Below, one piece after another: positions 1-10,530 of a stretch of DNA of 64,000 bases. Position 1 is the stretch's first letter. Each line of letters starts with the position of its first letter. The translations under genes and the position numbers were made by a program. The DNA lies in contig SZWC01004841.1 of assembly GCA_023375785.1 (NCBI GenBank), positions 45,978-109,977 of the forward strand. Reading direction: 5' to 3'. The DNA comes from Penium margaritaceum. Lineage: Eukaryota; Streptophyta; Zygnematophyceae; Desmidiales; Peniaceae. A model generated the notes under the pieces. That model was given only the letters and a program-made list of their open reading frames with translations, was not told where the DNA came from and did not search any database.

Positions 1-19
1 GAATTTGGGGAGTTTTATG

Positions 20-720
20 TGTGTTCTGAAGTCAGAAAATTTGATTTCTTGTTACTGCTGGATGGATAGCATAATCTACGGAGAAGATGTTCAAATTTCT
101 GGTTGGTTCATGCTGTCTGTTCATCAGTTTGAGGGTGGAACGCTGCTGATAGTTGGATCCGACTTTCAACATGTGTCATCAATTTGTGCTAAAAATGTCT
201 AGTGAAGCGGCTGCCTTTGCTGCTGATGATGGTATGTTGCACGCTGTGTAACTGCATGATCTTGTTTAGAAACAGATATGACGTTCCCTCTGTCATAGGA
301 ATGAAGTTTGAAAATTTCAAAAATCGGTCAGCCACCACGAGGATGGCAATTGGATCAGTCCTTGTGGCCCCGTGTGATGAGATTTTTGGTCTGGACAGGT
401 GTCTCATGACTTGCAGAATGCTGCCACATCAGTTTTCATCCATCGTACCAACAATGATTTTCCAGTTTCTTGAGCATTCTGTCCCTGACAAACTGTCCAC
501 TAGACCTCTGTCATGGCACTCCTCCAATAGCATCCATTGCATCCATTGCTTTCTGGTACAACGACCTGATGTATGAATCGTCGCTGCGAGTAGGGCCTTT
601 TGAACTTGAACTTTGTCGTACCCACTGTTCTCCACGCAATCCCTTGCAAACAACCTTGCGGGTTACTGGTCTCGCTCAATGAGTAGTGTGTTGATCTTGG
701 CCATCAAGTCTGGTCGCTGA
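20..720 (-). pseudogene. pol: Gyp1a integrase remnant
   Basis: A minus-strand gypsy integrase, broken by frameshifts. The zinc-binding N-terminus survives as YVEVQ/RMLLEECHD-like text followed by CKSCETCQ near 380-430. The first catalytic region reads DPIAILVVADRFLKF near 300-345, and a HPQTDEQTA-type segment lies near 117-150. Stops and frame changes between these blocks rule out function. The same blocks occur in Gyp1c at 57.4-57.7 and 59.6 kb. The assignment rests on motif order, which is clear; exact boundaries are not. Confidence 0.8.
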
Positions 721-849
721 CTTGAAGAGTCCACTGGATTTGTTTATCCAGGTTCATACTCAATGTTGTTTTCAAAGTTGGACTCCAGGAACTCCATCCA
801 ATGAGTTTGTTTACAACTCGGAGTGTGTGGTGATCAGTTCAGATAACTC

Positions 850-1930
850 ATCATCGCCATTCCAAGTATCAGTGCAACTTCTTGAATGCGTGCACAACTG
901 CAAGCACATCGGTTTCATGCACCGTGTAGTTGAGTTACGATCTGCACATTTTTTGTGTCATATACGTGACTAGTTGTTCTCCACAGTCGTTGTCTTGGAG
1001 GAGAATGGCTCCTATAGCTTTATTGGACATCTCGGTGGCCGTGACGTAGTCCAGCATCAGATCCGCTTCTTGTTTGCTGTTCTCCAAACTCCACTCAGCA
1101 GTTTTATGAGTGAGATCGGAGAGAAGGCACTGACACTTGGGTGTATTCTCTTATGAATCAATGTTAGTAGTTACTTGGACTTCCCGAATGTTGGTTGGTA
1201 TTGGCCAGTTGGCGACCACCTCCATTTTCTTTTGGTCCATGGTGATTTGTCCACTGTTGATGGTGCAACATAGAAACTAAATGAAATGGCAACCAAATCT
1301 ACATATAAAAAGTCTTCTGTATATTTTCTCTCTTTGTAAAATCTTGCGGTCTTTTCAGGGATGTCCATTGTGCTCCCCCAGGGTGCGGCTGTACACCAGG
1401 ATGTTGTTGAGGTGTATGACGGAAAAATTGTCAATATACGGGTGAAAAACATCATTAACTACCTCAATGAATGTTTCAAGGGCATTTGTGAGTCCAAACA
1501 CCATAACCATGACCTTGAAATGCCTATATCTAGTCTTGACCACCATCTTCTTGATGTTGGAATCAGATACGCCAATCTAATGATAGCCATTGTGTAGGTC
1601 AACTTTGGTGAAAGCAAGGGCCCCGCGTAGTTGGTCAAAAAGTTTTTCTGCTCGCGGAAGGGGATAAGGAATTTTTATTGTGACGTTGTTCAATGCTTAG
1701 CAGTCCATGCACATTAAAACTTCTCTAACTTTCTTTTTTCATGAAAAGTACAGCTGCCGCGTAAGGTTACGTGGACGGTCTGATGAAACCAGGACCAAGC
1801 ATCTTGTCTAGCTACTATTTGAGTTTGGTTAGCTCTTGGTCACTCTTCTCTTAGGTTCCCTTTACTATTGGTCTACTGCCTGACTTCATGTCTATCTGGT
1901 GTTCAATACTTCATTTCAGAGGCAATGTTC
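850..1930 (-). pseudogene. pol: Gyp1a reverse transcriptase and RNase H remnant
   Basis: The RT begins near 1930 with a SIEHQIDM segment, the usual gypsy entry to RT, and continues through [26 protein letters not shown] and VFGLTNA. The catalytic YxDD box is replaced by HLNN at about 1402-1413, so the enzyme would be dead even without the stops. The palm end and an ITMDQKKMEVV segment at 1190-1245 sit in another frame. An RNase H start (SNKAIGAILLQD) lies at 980-1055. Both domains are degenerate but in the correct order. Confidence 0.85.
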
Positions 1931-2530
1931 GAGGCAGTTCATCAAGGGAAACCCCTTCAAACTCCTTGACGAGTAGTGCAAACTCCTCTGAAACAGTTGT
2001 GAAACTGTCAGGTATCTAGGCCGGTACGGCTGCCTCTACTGCTGTTGTTTTTTCCACTTCCTTTGCTTCCATGTCGACTGGCTGCAATGTTGCAGATATT
2101 CCTTGACCACATCTAGTGAGTTTGGCTGGCGTTTTGCAACTGCTGCAATTTCCTCTATTGCTTCCTGTAACTGTCGTTGCATTGTAGGAAGATCGATCAG
2201 AGGCAGGTGCCATTTTCTGCCGTTTGAGCTGACATGGACTGATCCGCTGCTCCTGTCTACCTATATATTGTGTTGTTATAGGTGATATCACCCTAGAATG
2301 GTTTTGTGATTGCTCGTTCAGTAAGTCCTTCAGACTGTTACGTCGTGCAAGTATCCAATTTGCAGTTGGAGAGTTTGTCAAGGACGAGGTCACTGCCTAT
2401 GATTTTGCAATCGCTTGTGATCACTGACCGAATGTCACGTTTGAGGCCATTGTTGTATTAAAAGCAGAGTTCTTCAGGGGCGAGGTCACTGCCGATAAAC
2501 ATTTCATGGAAACACTAAGTATACTTTGCT
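1931..2530 (-). pseudogene. Gyp1a protease-to-RT linker remnant
   Basis: Between gag and RT the minus strand contains GLKRDIRSVITSDCK and IIGSDLVLDKLSNCKL, which resemble the end of a gypsy retropepsin and its linker. Two short repeats of a GSDL-type segment occur near 2380 and 2500. No intact D-T/S-G active site was found. The 125-residue open frame at 2016-2393 is partly this linker read in another frame. The domain name is inferred mainly from its position just before RT. Confidence 0.5.
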
Positions 2531-4070
2531 ACATCGCACTTCTGATGCAGGCATTGAAGCTTGTACTGTGATTCAGAATTTCTATTCACTTTTCGAAAGA
2601 GTGTGTGTATGGTGAGTGCAAAGTTCATCTAGCTCTCCAGTGGAGTCAGAGAGTCCTGTCATGTATAATTGGTCTGCTCGAGAGGTCAAAAGCCTGTGGT
2701 TGACGACGTGACAGCGGTGACGAGAGCTGTAGATCCAGATCCACTGGTCTCCTTCTGCATTTGGAAGGTTTTTTGTGAGACTACCAACTCAAATCCCTAC
2801 CATGCAAAATCAAGGCCATGAGGTCAATCTTCTTCTTGTCATTGATGACCCTAGCAGCGATGATGTACATGGTCTCTGTTGAGCTGATCACCTCTGGCAG
2901 AGAAGCCACAAAACCAAAACTCTCACAAAGGTTCTTATACCTTCTTCCTTTGCAGGCGTGTGTCATGCACCCCAAACTTCATCCGGATTACACTTCAGAG
3001 CTCAATTCATCAATACAAAAGAGAGCATCAAGCAACAGTTCATTGATTAGCATACAAGATAAGTCCTTTAACAGCCGTTTGGCCATTCCTAGAACTCAAA
3101 AGATCATTCCTGAGAAGTGGCCTGTCTCAGCCACATCACCAGTGGAATTGCACTGTGAGATTGATACATAAGCATCCTGGTGCCAAGGTGACAGACCAAG
3201 AATGTGGTGTCCAAGAAGCTACAGAATTTCTTCCTTGGAAGCTTCCACAACAATGTACATCGGGCCACGATACAACTCATGACCTCTTGCTTGGCCAAAT
3301 AAACAAAATGGCCAAGTTAACGATTCACCCACACAGTATACTCATAGGTCATATCTCACCGTACAACGGATTCAAGGAGTCATGCCTACACAAGGTGCAG
3401 AGCATTTGTGATCCGTCCTACAACAATGGACAAGAGGCAAATATGTTTAACAGTACACCTCCATACTTGTCAGCCGCATCGTGTCTGTTGATACTTTACA
3501 CTTTGCAGGATCAAACGGTTCAGAGGGCGCTGGTCAAATTAGGGTTCACTCAAGAGTTTAAGAGTTTTCTCAGTGAGCATTACTTCTCATGCATGAAAAT
3601 TTTGTAGCTCCTTCATCACAGAGTTGAGTTTTTAGAGAAGATGGGTGTTGAGGCTCTCAAGTTACAACAGCTTCTGGTTCTGGTCCTTGTTGATACCAGC
3701 CTGTCGGCCGGTGCCTCCCATCATGCAAGGTTTCAGCCTGGCTGGCAACGGCGGGACGGAGTTTTCATTTAGCCCAAGGTTTCTGTCACCAGGTTGACCT
3801 TTGGGGTCTTCAGTGCTGTGCCATTTGCTGCAAAAGTTGCCGGTGCTGCCTGGTTCACCCAGAGAGATTTTTTGACCACTTGTTGCTGATCCTCCATCAC
3901 CAGAGTCTTCACCGATTACTGCTTCTCGTTTCCGGGTGTGCTCATGGTATTCACCGTTGTTGTTGCAAGGTTTGTAAACTTCTAAATGGTGAAGATACAC
4001 TGAAGACTTGTGCAAGGTTGCCGCCTTGTAGTTAATGTGTCGGCTGCCCCCCCCCCAGTGTCTCTGTAAT
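2531..4070 (-). pseudogene. gag: Gyp1a gag-region remnant
   Basis: The minus strand directly downstream of the primer site should encode gag. A stretch ending MGGTGRQAGINKDQNQKLL near 3660-3725 matches the Gyp1c gag segment at 49990-50060 (MGGTGRQARDNKDLSQNL), which ties the two copies together. A further stretch at 2781-2975 (ISSTETMYIIAARVINDKK) looks like capsid but is not diagnostic. No zinc knuckle was seen here, unlike Gyp1b and Gyp1c. The region is full of stops. Confidence 0.55.
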
Positions 4071-4079
4071 CTCATACCA
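4071..4079 (-). other. Gyp1a primer binding site (tRNA-iMet 3' end type)
   Basis: On the minus strand TGGTATGAG follows the LTR terminus after two bases. It resembles TGGTATCAGAGC, the complement of the 3' end of plant initiator tRNA-Met. Gyp1c has the equivalent site after an equivalent LTR end, so the placement is supported twice. Confidence 0.7.
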
Positions 4080-4081
4080 AG

Positions 4082-4951
4082 TGTTATGCCAAGAAAAATG
4101 TAGTTGGTTTACAGGGATGAGGTAAAGAGTAGAAGATGATTCAAGGACTGGGGACAAGTGGATGCTTTGAATCTAACAGTAAGTTTACCATGATGACAAG
4201 TGGAGGTTATGTCAAGTGCACGTAAATGCTTACAAGAATCACAGTGAGACATATGTTGGGTCTTTGGCACTCAAACCGAGTGACGTGTCTCACATTGCAT
4301 AGTGAGTGGCCATTTCAAAAAACCCCACCGACAGGTTGGAGGGTTTGAAAATATCAAGGTGCGCTAGTATAGAAGTCTAACACTGTCAAGAAGTTGACTG
4401 AACAGTATCCAAACATTGATATAGTTGATGATACTTCTGCCAACCCTTCTAAGAGTGGTCCAAAGTGTCAGAACCATTGGAAGAAAAGCAACATTGGTCG
4501 GGGCAGGTGACCAGAAAAGAGTTGCACATGCTGAGCACGTACATACTACAGCAGAAAAAAAAAAAAGGCAAATCTTGGGTCTTGGGTCCTTGAATCAAGC
4601 GTCATGAAAGACATCGTATCGTGAGTGATTGCTTCAAGAAACTCCCCCAAGTAGTTGGGTCCTTTCAAGAATATTGAGATGTGGTTTATAGAAGTCCAGT
4701 GCCGATGAGAAGTTACCAAAAAACATAAAAACGTTGATGTAGTTCATGACAATTTTTTTGGCCTTTCTAGAAAGTGGTCAAATGTGTGAAAAAATGCAAG
4801 AACAAAACACGGAGAGTTGAGGCAGGTGGCCAAAGTGCCCTTGGCCAATCGGCATGAACATCTCAACGTCTCTGCATGGTGGACCATAAATGCAAAGAAG
4901 AAAACACCCACTCACAGAGTTAAGAGACTCGTGTACACTAGGGACATAACA
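4082..4951 (-). repeat. Gyp1 LTR shared by two internal regions
   Basis: On the minus strand the repeat starts TGTTATG (ending at 4951) and ends CATAACA (4082-4088), a perfect 7-bp terminal inverted repeat. A polypurine tract precedes it and a tRNA-iMet-type primer site follows it, so both LTR edges are defined functionally. It contains an internal, diverged duplication of about 320 bp (compare 4312-4446 with 4631-4770). It serves at once as the 3' LTR of the chromodomain fragment at 4952-5870 and the 5' LTR of Gyp1a. Confidence 0.8.
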
Positions 4952-4972
4952 CTTCCTCCCCTTTGGCCTTGA
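4952..4972 (-). other. Gyp1 polypurine tract
   Basis: The minus strand reads AAAGGGGAGGAAG directly before the TGTTATG start of the LTR. This is the expected plus-strand priming site and confirms the LTR start. Confidence 0.75.
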
Positions 4973-5870
4973 TGCCCCAGTTTGTCACTAAACGTAGGTC
5001 ATTGACACCTGATGTATCCATAAATGACATGATTGGCATCGCATTTGTTGTTTTATGGAACCCAGCTGTTATGTGTGACATCGTAGACGTGCCACTAGAC
5101 CAGATACTTGCTCCTTTTTCCACAACGCCAATGTCCGAGGATGTCCTCAATGACTCACTCCGTATCCCTGTCCATGTGAATGGGAGGCAAGGGAGCAACA
5201 GTCCTATTGAGAAATATTTTGCTCGGATCTCCACAGTGCTTCATCTTGCTGACGTGGAAACAAGATGAATCCCCATGCTCTCAAGGAGGAAAAGTCAGGC
5301 GGCCATTGGGGTTTGCATTCGTGTCATCTCAAACGGCTCCAACCATCAAGGTTGAAGTTTTGCAAAAAAATTTCCACTTGGTTTAACATTTTCTGATATG
5401 AGTAGGACACGATTGACAGTGCTAAACATTTTTTCATCACGATGTTTTTCTGCTGCTCGCTTCATCGCTGCCTGTGTCCTTGTGAGAGCCTGTTGCGTTT
5501 CCTCCCAGACATTGGACAAGTCCTCGGGCTGCATGCTAACTGTGGGAATACTTCTTTGGCTTTGTGATTTTAACGATGTGGCAAGAAGTTTGCTGTAAAA
5601 CATCTCGAGTGGTATTTCACCTGTTGTGGTGGAAGCTGCCATATTTTATACGAGTTCAGCGGCCGGTAAACTTGTCATCCAATCAGTACCATTAGGCTCG
5701 TATAAAGTACCAAGAAGTTGTTTGAGTGCCTAATTGGTTTGCCTACTTTGCTCATTGTTTTGAGGATGGAATGCTATTGATAGTAGGATCCAAAAGCCAT
5801 GGTACATCATCAAGTTGCACCAGAAATGGCTATTGGAAAGGAACATCTTTGTGTTATCCCAAGAGGAACG
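4973..5870 (-). pseudogene. pol: Gyp1 integrase C-terminus and chromodomain
   Basis: Minus-strand sequence carries the end of a gypsy integrase: a SIAFHPQNNEQSRQTN segment near 5720-5770, then a helical region with EETQQALTRTQAAMKRAAEKHRDE at 5346-5642. Downstream, VIEDILGHWRCGKRSKYLV and WHVYDVTHNSWVP near 5000-5130 match the chromodomain of chromoviruses, which in that group targets integration to modified histones. Stops and frameshifts make it a fossil. The gag-to-integrase-core part is missing upstream, where the sequence meets an LTR fragment at about 5880. Confidence 0.75.
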
Positions 5871-5879
5871 TAGGTGGTT

Positions 5880-6213
5880 CACGAAGATGAGGTGCAGGGC
5901 AGTTGAAACTTTGAGAAATGGGGACTGTTGGATATCTTATAGTTAGTAGTAGGTGTACTTGGATGACAAGTGTCGGACATGTTGAACACATGAATGCAAT
6001 AGTGAGAATCAGAATGAGGCATATGTCGGGACTTGTGCGCATGGGCCGAGCGACGCATGCGATGTGATGTCGTAGGTTGCCGCTTCAAGAAACTCCGCCG
6101 AGAAGTTGGGGGTTTTCGAGAATATTGAGACACAATTTTGTGAATTTCTTGTGCGGCCAAGAAGTTGAGAAAAGAATATCAAGATAGGTTTCATGATACT
6201 TCTGTCAACCTTC
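5880..6213 (-). repeat. Second Gyp1 LTR fragment
   Basis: This stretch aligns by eye with 4115-4446 of the Gyp1 LTR, in the same orientation, starting about 35 bp inside the LTR edge. Shared blocks include a GATGACAAGTG segment, the AAACTCC...GAAGTTGG block and GATACTTCTG. The fragment is probably the 5' LTR of an internally deleted Gyp1 copy whose tail is 4973-5870. Confidence 0.55.
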
Positions 6214-6513
6214 ATAGCAAGCATGATGGGGACATGGATGAGGGGGATGAAGTGGAGCAGGGTGAGGGTGACAGTGATGAAAGAAGTGGTGATGAGGGGC
6301 AGGTGGGGAGGAAGATTCCACATTTGATGATGAGTTTGTGGAGGTGGAGGCACACATCTGCAGCATGGGGGATGCCGCAGGCCGGCCACATGCCCCGCCG
6401 TGTTTTCATGTGGAAGAAAGTTTCAGCAGAATCTTCATCAGTGCCTACTGATCAAGGTGTGGGGTCCAAGGCAGGGGGACAAGGTGGTGCAGAAGCTGAG
6501 AATGAGGAGAAAC
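6214..6513. other. Unassigned stretch with an acidic open frame
   Basis: A plus-strand frame (6165-6524) encodes a Gly/Asp/Glu-rich stretch (DEGDEVEQGEGDSDERSGDEG) and runs into the Cop1a LTR. I do not recognise it. Its first part is LTR sequence and its last residues are Cop1 LTR, so the frame as a whole is unlikely to be a gene. Confidence 0.3.
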
Positions 6514-7198
6514 TGTTGGCCTGAGGGTGAGTGTGCACCCTGGAGGGTTGCTAGCAGTGGCTAGTTCACACCACCAACTGTTTATTTTAGAGAGACTAAA
6601 ACTGTGGAGGCAACTGGTTCCAAGGATGGCAGAAAACTGGTCAGATAGTGTGGCAATAGTTTTGGGCCTCAATTGATTGGAAATAAACTCTTCAATAAGG
6701 CTCACAAGCAGTGGATTTTTATAGCCACTGATCCAAGCTTTCCAGAATACCAAAGCATGCAAGATTTGAAGCTTCCTAGAAAATTCTATGGCTTATAGAG
6801 TGGCCCTTGGTAGGCTGTCCTTTTTCCCACCTAAGAAGGCATCCCTTCCTTCCTCTAGAAGCTTCTGCCCCTTTCTAGATTCCTCAGCTTGCTTCTAGTA
6901 GGAGGGAAGGTATGCAGAAGACCAAGACACCTCTAGATGCCTTGTAGAACAAGTCACCCCTTCTAGAATGTGTGCCACCTTCCTGCACCCTCACCTGACC
7001 TTCTAGAAACATAAAGAGGAATTCTAGAGGTTGAGCTAGCTTCCTGGCATCTATTTTCCACCTCCCTTGAGGCAGGGTTTGAACCCGGACCCCTGCCTCT
7101 AGAGGTGGACACCATTAACGACTAAGCCACTTGGGCTTGTCTTTTTTGTGTTCCTTTTTGGAGTCACTCCTGCCATGGTGAGGAGCATTACCCCAACA
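6514..7198 (-). repeat. Cop1a 3' LTR
   Basis: On the minus strand it starts TGTTGGGG at 7198 and ends GGCCAACA at 6514. It matches 11428-11595 closely (the CACACCACCAACTGTTT and GGCAGAAAACTGGTCAG blocks). It is 685 bp long and AT/CT-rich, with many TTCTAGA motifs at 6840-7030. Confidence 0.9.
7060..7140 (-). other. tRNA-like Pol III box A/box B pair inside the LTR
   Basis: On the minus strand TGGCTTAGTCG (7119-7129) fits the tRNA box A consensus, and GGTTCAAACCC (7075-7085) fits box B about 35 bp further on. I could not fold a convincing acceptor stem, so this is not called as a tRNA gene. It may be a captured tRNA or SINE head, or chance. Confidence 0.35.
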
Positions 7199-7212
7199 AT
7201 CTCCCCCTTGCA
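7199..7212 (-). other. Cop1a polypurine tract
   Basis: The minus strand reads GCAAGGGGGAGAT immediately before the TGTTGG start of the 3' LTR. Cop1b has the same tract at 17600-17612. Confidence 0.8.
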
Positions 7213-7249
7213 CGTCACCCATGGCAGTTGTCCATGCTCAACTTGCAAC

Positions 7250-8080
7250 TCAAGAGGCTTGGGAAAGCCCAAGCTCCATGCAAGTAGCACCATGCCTCTC
7301 CTTGGGTTGCGCTTTTGTCATGGTATGAGCAAGCATGTGCTTTGTGCCGCAGTGCACAAGCACGAGATCACCTTTTGCAACGAGGTCTCGTGCAAAGTGA
7401 TGCCGGATCTCTATGTGCTTGGTCCTCCGGTGTAGCACAGGGTTCTTGGTCAGGCTGATGGCACTCATGTTGTCAACGTTGGGCACCGCTGGCTTCTTCT
7501 ACAGCACCCCAATCTCCTTGAGCAATTGCCGCAGCCATAGCGCCTCCTTTGTGGCTTCTGCGAGCGCAATACACTCCGCCTCAGTGCTGGACAGTGCCGC
7601 CCAGTCCTGCTTCTGGCTTGTCCAAGACACTGCCACACCACCAAGCACAAAAACATAGCCTGATGTTGACTTGCAGTCATCAAAATCACCTGCCCACTCA
7701 GCATCAGAGTAGCCAACCAACTTGAGGGAATCATTCTGGGCTCCCCCTCCAAACACAAGTCGCGACTATGGCGTTGCCTTCAAGTAGTGGAGGATTCTCT
7801 TGACCGCTTACCAATGTAGCGGCCCCGGATCAGCAACATAGCGGCTTACTTGTCCCTCGGCAGAGGCAAGATCAGACCGTGTCGCCACCATGGCATACAT
7901 TATGCTGCCAACTGCGGACTGGTACGGTACACCAGCCATCTATTCCTTCTCGTCCTCCGTGCTCGGGCCCATGCTCGAGCGCAGCTCAAATGTCATTGTC
8001 ATAGGCTTGCCGATGGGATTGCACTCCTCCATGTTGTAGCGGCGGAGCACCTCCGGCACATATATTTCTTGTCCTATCTC
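7250..8080 (-). pseudogene. pol: Cop1a RNase H and end of RT
   Basis: The minus strand encodes the thumb/connection (GVPYQSAVGSIMYAM, a hallmark of copia RT), then RNase [42 protein letters not shown] (7499-7756) and the C-terminal HRRTKHIEIRHHFARDLV segment (7250-7486). The acidic residues of the RNase H core are visible. A few stops and a frame change separate the pieces. The domain degrades the RNA strand during reverse transcription. Confidence 0.85.
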
Positions 8081-8084
8081 CATT

Positions 8085-8846
8085 TCATTTGCGATCCCTC
8101 TTGATGGCGATGCCTAGGTAGTAGTCAAGCTCGCCCATGTCCGACATCTTGAACCGGCTGCAAAGCTGATTCTTCAGGCTTTTGAACTCCACATCATCCG
8201 AAGAAACAAGGATGAGGTCATCCACACAGAGAACGACAATTTGGTGGAGCCCCGGCTGCTTATGCACGTACACGTTGTGATCCATCTCACAGCACTTGAA
8301 GCCAAGATCACCCATGAAACTGTCCATTTTTAGGTACCACATGAGCGGAGCTAGCTTCAGTCCATAGAGCGCCTTGCGAAGCCGGCACACCTTCCCTTGT
8401 GGTGCATCCACGCCCTCTGGCACCTCCATGTAGACCTCCTTGTCCAGGTCGCCATTGAAGAACGCAGTTTTGACGTCCATTTGGTGGATTTCATAGTCGC
8501 GTGCCGCTGCCACCAAGAGGATAGTGCGGATGGAGGCAAACTTGGCCACTGGTGCGAATGTCTCGTCGTAGTGCTCCCCTTTTCTCTGAGCATACCCTTT
8601 CGCCACCAGCCGTGCCTTGTACCGCTCCACCTCCCCCTTCTTTGTGAGCTTCTTCCGGAAGATCTACTTGGAGCCGATAACTTTCTCGCCCTCCGGCCGG
8701 TCAACCAACTCCCAAGTGCCGTTCTCCTCGTGGGAGGCAAGCTCAAATTTTATTGCTCCCTCCCACTCAGCCCCATCATTCTGCTGCAGTGCCTCCTTCA
8801 CAGATTGAGGATCCTCTTGCTTGAAGCTTGTAAGAACCTGGTCCAA
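8085..8846 (-). pseudogene. pol: Cop1a reverse transcriptase
   Basis: A copia RT with W-x-L-V-D-R-P-E-G near the start (8664-8846), ARLVAKGYAQRKGEHYDETFAPVAK, MDVKTAFFNGDL, LYGLKLAP and the catalytic CVDDLILVS. One in-frame TAG interrupts it at about 8661, and it runs out of frame near 8085. The catalytic aspartates are kept, so decay is recent compared with the Gyp1 copies. It copies element RNA into cDNA in the virus-like particle. Confidence 0.88.
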
Positions 8847-8889
8847 ATGCCCCTGTCGGCATCGTAACTCTTTGTCCTTCTTTGCACAC

Positions 8890-10090
8890 GGCTACTTGGG
8901 AGGGGCTGTTGAGGCAGTCATTGTTACTGTCTTGTTTCAGTGCCATCCTCTCCAAGCGCCTTCTCCCCCTCTCTCGGAGACCTTGTAGACATTGGTCAAC
9001 TCCCCGCCTCCACGTCTATCTCCGGTGCTTTGGAAGCCTCATCCGAGCTGGCCGGAACAAATTCTGCCGCTCGCCCATCCCTTGGGCAATCCTCTTGGGT
9101 TGGTGCTGCTGCAAGGACGTCATCCTCATTCACGTCCTCCGGCGTCTCCCCCTCAAGGAGTGGCAGCCAGTTCCCTCTTTTGGAGAGACCTGCCTCCTCA
9201 TCCTTCCAACGGCTTTTCACGTCGCACATGAGGTCACGACTCCGCACAATCTGATGCCTCCTTGGGCCAAAGAGCCGGTACGCTTTGCTTGCACTCTCAT
9301 ACCCAAGGAAAAAACACCGGCGGGTACGTGGGTCCAGCTTGCTCCGTCCTTCACGTGCCTGTACCACGGCATGTGCAATGCAACCAAACGTGCCGAGGTG
9401 ACCCACTTCCGGCTTCCTCCCACTCCACACCTCTTGTGGTGTCTTCCACGCCTTGCTCTCCTTGTCCTTCAATGGCTTGGTCGGTCTAAGGTTCATTATG
9501 TACACCGCTGTCCGTGCCGCCTCCGCCCAATGCTATTGTGCAAGGCCGGTATCGCTCAACATGGATCGCACCATATTAAACATTGTGCGATTTGCTCTCT
9601 CTGCGATGCCATTCTGCTGCGGGGAGTGTGGAGTTGTTTTCTGCCACTCAATCCCCTTGCTCTTCATCCACCCAAGGCACCCTGCATATTCACCGCCGTT
9701 GTCGCTCCGTAACGCCTTCACCGTCAACTCTGTCTGCCGTTCAACATCTGCCACAAATTCTTGCATGCATGCAAGGACTTCGTTCTTCCACTTCATGAGA
9801 TAGAGGTACAATTTGTGGCTGTGGTCGTGGATGAAGGTGAGGGAGTAGCGAGCTCCGCCGATGGAGCTCTCAACTGGTCCACACATATTTGTGTGTACCA
9901 CTGCCAACTTTGTTGATGTACGCATCCCCTTTGCCACAAACGGCTACTGCGTTGATTTTTCGATGACGCATGGCTCACACACGGTCTCCTTGGTTCCATC
10001 AAGGCCACTGATTTGGAGACCTCAAACCATCTTTCTCTTTACCATCTCCTTCACCGTCAATAGAGAAACATGGCAAAGTTGGCGGTGCCA
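8890..10090 (-). pseudogene. pol: Cop1a integrase
   Basis: The pre-integrase zinc region starts near 10150 (DLWHRQLCHVSLLTVKEM). The catalytic core follows at 9533-9937 and the C-terminal part at 8996-9505, with KAWKTPQEVWSGRKPEVGHL and FLGYESASKAYRL. The second acid (RSDNGGEY) and the glutamate (NGIAERANR) are present. The first aspartate of the DDE triad is changed: the motif reads VVHTNMCGP where active relatives have S/T-D. In-frame stops occur at about 9532 and 10021. Confidence 0.88.
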
Positions 10091-10179
10091 CAGGTCCAGG
10101 TCTCCTTCATCCTTCATTGCAAGATTGGCAGCGTTGGACCCTGCCCGGCTGCCGAGGATCTTTGCAAGTAGCATGTCTA

Positions 10180-10530
10180 AGTTGTCCTCTCTCTTGGTGC
10201 GCGCAATCACCTCGCCTTTGCCCTCCTTGCGGATGATGGCCTCCTTCTTTGTGAAGAGTACCTCAAGTCCCTTGTCGGGAAGGCGGCTGACGGGGAGCAG
10301 GTTTGCCCCAAAATTGGGCATGTGGAACACGATGTGAATTGTGCTCGTGAAAGGTTTACCATCCACAATTGACTCAATGCAGACATTGCCCTCGCCGGCG
10401 GCCACCTCTATTCTTCCATTGGCCACCATCATGCATCTCTCCAAGGTGCCGTAGGTGACAAATGTCGCCCTATTGCTTTGGGTGTGGCGGCCTGATCCAG
10501 AGTCGATGACGACAACTCCTGGATCCTTCA
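10180..10530 (-). pseudogene. pol: Cop1a retropepsin-like protease
   Basis: Directly after the zinc knuckle the minus strand reads VVVIDSGSGRHTQSN (10494-10505 encodes DSGS), the aspartic protease active site of copia elements. It is followed by VNGRIEVAAGEGNV-like text and FHMPNFGANLLPVSRLPDKGLEV, the standard end of the domain. No stop falls within this stretch. The enzyme would process the polyprotein. Confidence 0.85.

Larger units (their letters stand above)
1..4081 (-). mobile_element. Gyp1a: Ty3/gypsy internal region, runs off the window start
   Basis: Read on the minus strand, gag-like sequence near 3.7 kb is followed by a protease/linker, RT, RNase H and integrase reaching position about 20. 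This is the Ty3/gypsy order (integrase after RNase H). All coding parts carry frameshifts and stops. The LTR at 4082-4951 lies immediately upstream and supplies the primer site, so this is the 5' and middle part of a copy whose 3' end lies outside the window. Its residues match the Gyp1 copies at 26.7 and 49-61 kb. Confidence 0.85.

Noticed and set aside
6165-6524. 119-residue acidic plus-strand frame as a gene
   Set aside because: It begins in a Gyp1 LTR fragment and ends in the Cop1a LTR; no family recognised.
8882-9712. 276-residue plus-strand frame
   Set aside because: It is antisense to the Cop1a integrase, which has clear motifs on the minus strand.
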